Of a stretch of DNA of 64,000 nt, positions 62,127 through 64,000 are shown piece after piece (position 1 is the first letter of the stretch; the number at the start of each line of letters is the position of its first letter). A model generated the notes under the pieces. It made no database searches. It had not been told where the DNA came from and saw only the letters and a list, made by a program, of their open reading frames with translations. A program made the translations under genes and the position numbers. Origin of the DNA: Bacillota bacterium (GTDB lineage Bacteria; Bacillota; UBA4882; UBA8346); contig JAEZCE010000012.1 of NCBI GenBank assembly GCA_023429995.1, positions 116,830-180,829 on the forward strand. The letters are read 5' to 3'.

Positions 62127-63224
62127 TCAATTCCCCACAACTTTCCCCGGCCAAAACTTGGAGTTGGCTTCAATAACCCTGCCCGGTTCCACAATACAAT
62201 CATCACTCAATATCACGCCGGCGCCAATGATGGAACCGTCTTTAAGATAACATTCACTGCCGACCACGCACTCCACCAACCTGGCATCGCGTCCGATCTG
62301 GGTATTATGCCAAACAATACTTCCGAAGATGGATGCTCCCTCTTCAATGATGCAATTATCGCCGATAACAGTCTCACCGAACACTTCCACACCATATCCA
62401 ATATGGCAGTTGCGCCCTATCACGACTTTCGGCCCAAACCTGGCTGTAGGAGCAACAATTGTCCTTTCTCCCACATAAACCGCATTGGGATGCCAGATAC
62501 CGGGAATATCGATTTTCACCAGGCCTTTTAAGACGTCATAATTGGCCAGCCGGTACTGATTTAAGGTACCGATGTCGCACCAATAACCTTTCATCTTATG
62601 GCCGTAAAAAGGGGCGTTCATTTCAACCAGCTTCGGGAATAGTTGCTTCCCGAAATCATAAACGGTATCGGCAGGAATATGTTTAAAAATCTCCGGTTCA
62701 AACACATAAACCCCCGTATTGGCCAGTTTGCTGAGAGCCTGGTCCGGTTCGGGCTTTTCCTGAAAAGCCTTGATCCGTCCGTCCTCATCGATAATAACCA
62801 CGCCAAATTGACGCGGGTCCGGCACTTCTTTAAGGGCAATCGTAGCAATGGCGCCGGTTTGACGGTGACGGGCGAGTAATGCCTCCAAATTAATGTCGGT
62901 TAAAGCATCACCGGAAATAATAACGAATGTCTCATCAAGGAAACTCTCTAATTTCTTAACCCCTCCGGCAGTACCCATGAGCTCTTTTTCCTGGGAATAT
63001 TGCAGCTCCACTCCGAACTGTCGCCCGTCGCCGAAATAAGACTGGATCTTCTCCGGTAAATACCAAACGTTGGCGGCTATTTGCCGAATGTTATTTTTGG
63101 CCAACAATTGAATAATATGTTCCATGGCGGGCCGGTTGACCACCGGAACCATCGGTTTAGGAATATTACAGGTCAGCGGCTCCAAGCGTGAACCCACCCC
63201 TGCTGCCAATATCATTGCTTTCAA
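62127..63224 (-). CDS. NDP-sugar pyrophosphorylase with left-handed beta-helix
   Basis: A 365-residue nucleotidyltransferase. The N-terminal domain (1-230) shows LAAGVGSRLEPLTCNIPKPM, the metal Asp region SGDALTDINL near 105 and EKPEPDQALSKLANTGVYVF near 160. The C-terminal 130 residues are hexapeptide repeats forming a beta-helix (IGRNCHIGYGVEVFGETVIG). This is the GDP-mannose/glucose-1-P type found in Bacillota polysaccharide loci. TTG 63224 (MKAMILAAG) follows GGAGGGA. Confidence 0.9.
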   Translation of the reverse strand: MKAMILAAGVGSRLEPLTCNIPKPMVPVVNRPAMEHIIQLLAKNNIRQIAANVWYLPEKIQSYFGDGRQFGVELQYSQEKELMGTAGGVKKLESFLDETFVIISGDALTDINLEALLARHRQTGAIATIALKEVPDPRQFGVVIIDEDGRIKAFQEKPEPDQALSKLANTGVYVFEPEIFKHIPADTVYDFGKQLFPKLVEMNAPFYGHKMKGYWCDIGTLNQYRLANYDVLKGLVKIDIPGIWHPNAVYVGERTIVAPTARFGPKVVIGRNCHIGYGVEVFGETVIGDNCIIEEGASIFGSIVWHNTQIGRDARLVECVVGSECYLKDGSIIGAGVILSDDCIVEPGRVIEANSKFWPGKVVGN

Positions 63225-63420
63225 AAGCGTCCCTCCGCTCGATTTTGTTTGAGGATCCGTTAGGAAATTTTAGTTCATATGATCATCTGATCATCATCAA
63301 AAGATAAACTTGAAATAACCTTATATTGAGCCCGACAATATCATTTCGAGCCCTGATCGGTTAATCCTGCCAAAAGAAAATATATTTTGAAAATAAATAA
63401 AGGGGCTTCTTATAGAAGCG

Positions 63421-63690
63421 ATTTCTGATTTCATTTCTCCAATCCTTTTTTCCATTTCTCCCTTGGATGATTTCATTTCTCCAATCATTTTTTTCATTTC
63501 TCCCTTGGATGATTTCATTTCTCCAATCATTTTTTTCATTTCTCCCTTGGATGATTTCATTTCTCCAATCATTTTTTCCGTTTCTCCCTTGGGTGATTTC
63601 ATTTCTCCAATCCTTTTTTTCATTTCTCCCTTGGGTGATTGCATTTCTCCAATCCTTTTTTTCATTTCTCCCTTGGGTGATTGCATTTCT
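63421..63690. repeat. 42-bp (2 x 21) tandem array encoding 14-residue repeats
   Basis: Paired 21-mers TTTCATTTCTCCAATCATTTT and TTTCATTTCTCCCTTGGATGA repeat about six times. On the minus strand a frame (63698-63321) starts MFREMQSPKGEMKKRIG and repeats GEMKSSKGEMKKMI six times before a different tail (SEIASIRSPFIYFQN). The heptad pattern would form a coiled coil. The ribosome site is poor, so expression is doubtful. Period and heptad coding recall the array at 14473-14751. Confidence 0.78.
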
Positions 63691-63897
63691 CGAAACATTT
63701 TCTTTACCTATAAAAACCAATCCTTTTCATTCTTATTTATTTTTTGGCCCTCTTGAACCTCATGCCCCTCTTTTCCCTTGTACAAAAGGCAAAAAACTTC
63801 GATAGAGTTGAAATAAATAGTTTGAGCTTGATATAATGAGTAAACCAGACACCATTCGTAAAGTTGACAGCCAAAAACTAAAGTGTAAGGCGAATCA

Positions 63898-63972
63898 AGT
63901 TGCCTATTTCACCTAACCCCTCAATCCCCTTCCCTCCTTCAAAAAGCTATCATCTGGGACAGGGAAGGGGAG
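63898..63972. repeat. REP-like hairpin sharing a sequence block with the MITE-like element
   Basis: AGTTGCCTATTTCACCTAAC matches 13949-13968 except for one base. It is followed by TCCCCTTCCCT and AGGGAAGGGGA arms about 25 bases apart. Confidence 0.6.
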
Positions 63973-64000
63973 CCTTTGAGAGTGATAATAAGCCTGCATC

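Larger units (their letters stand above)
63225..64000. other. 776-bp region with a tandem array and a REP-like hairpin
   Basis: No intact gene is recognised. It holds the array at 63421-63690 and the hairpin at 63898-63972. The rest, including 63700-63890, shows nothing further. Confidence 0.5.

Noticed and set aside
63421..63690. Possible CRISPR array
   Set aside because: Pure tandem repeats of 21/42 bp with no spacers of independent sequence.

Overview
The window looks like the chromosome of a spore-forming member of the Bacillota (Firmicutes). It holds the start of a GerA-type germinant receptor subunit, the conserved tepA-ylzJ pair with spoIIIE/ftsK nearby, a trmH-pheS-pheT cluster behind a T-box leader, and a dnaG-rpoD(sigA)-tRNA-nif3 block. 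One small protein (31274-31909) has a signal peptide, alternating beta-strand character and a terminal Trp, like an outer-membrane beta-barrel. A sugar-binding protein has a plain signal peptide instead of a lipobox. Together these hint at a deep-branching, possibly diderm Bacillota; the genus cannot be fixed from sequence alone.

Layout. 1-8814: GerA fragment, then a sugar-uptake operon on the minus strand (binding protein, two permeases, two Gfo/Idh/MocA oxidoreductases), divergent from a YesN/YesM-type two-component pair. 8815-14840: gene-poor and decayed. It carries gene-end fragments, dispersed repeats, a three-gene TetR cassette with a twin operator, a 307-bp MITE-like element with terminal inverted repeats and a 10-bp target duplication, and a 21-bp tandem array. 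14843-21750: pheT, pheS, T-box leader, a YqzL-like small gene, a SpoU methyltransferase, an M48 peptidase and a GH5 glycosidase. 22066-26080: an OpuC-type osmolyte ABC transporter followed by a convergent BusR-like regulator (GntR HTH plus RCK_C), suggesting c-di-AMP-linked osmoregulation. 26218-26659: RNase P RNA.

26756-34797: a C45-type Ntn hydrolase, a class C beta-lactamase-like protein, a small exported protein, a thioesterase, the barrel-like protein, and a GntR(YtrA-type)-ABC operon. The operon promoter and the barrel-gene promoter share TAGTGCACTA-like operators with the same 16-bp spacing. 34948-46293: housekeeping block (zinc-ribbon protein, Nif3, tRNA-CAT, SigA, DnaG, dGTPase, RodZ, FtsK/SpoIIIE, Na/Pi symporter). 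46577-50407: UDP-galactopyranose mutase and a glycosyltransferase on the plus strand, then ylzJ, tepA and a PilZ protein.

50484-63224: a surface-polysaccharide region, nearly all minus strand: GDP-mannose pyrophosphorylase, GtrA, glycosyltransferase, UDP-glucose dehydrogenase, the four dTDP-rhamnose genes, a FlaA1/CapD-type dehydratase and an NDP-sugar pyrophosphorylase. Gene stubs, a nucleotidyltransferase-antitoxin-like gene and unusual inverted repeats are interspersed. The window ends in a second heptad-encoding tandem array and a REP-like hairpin.
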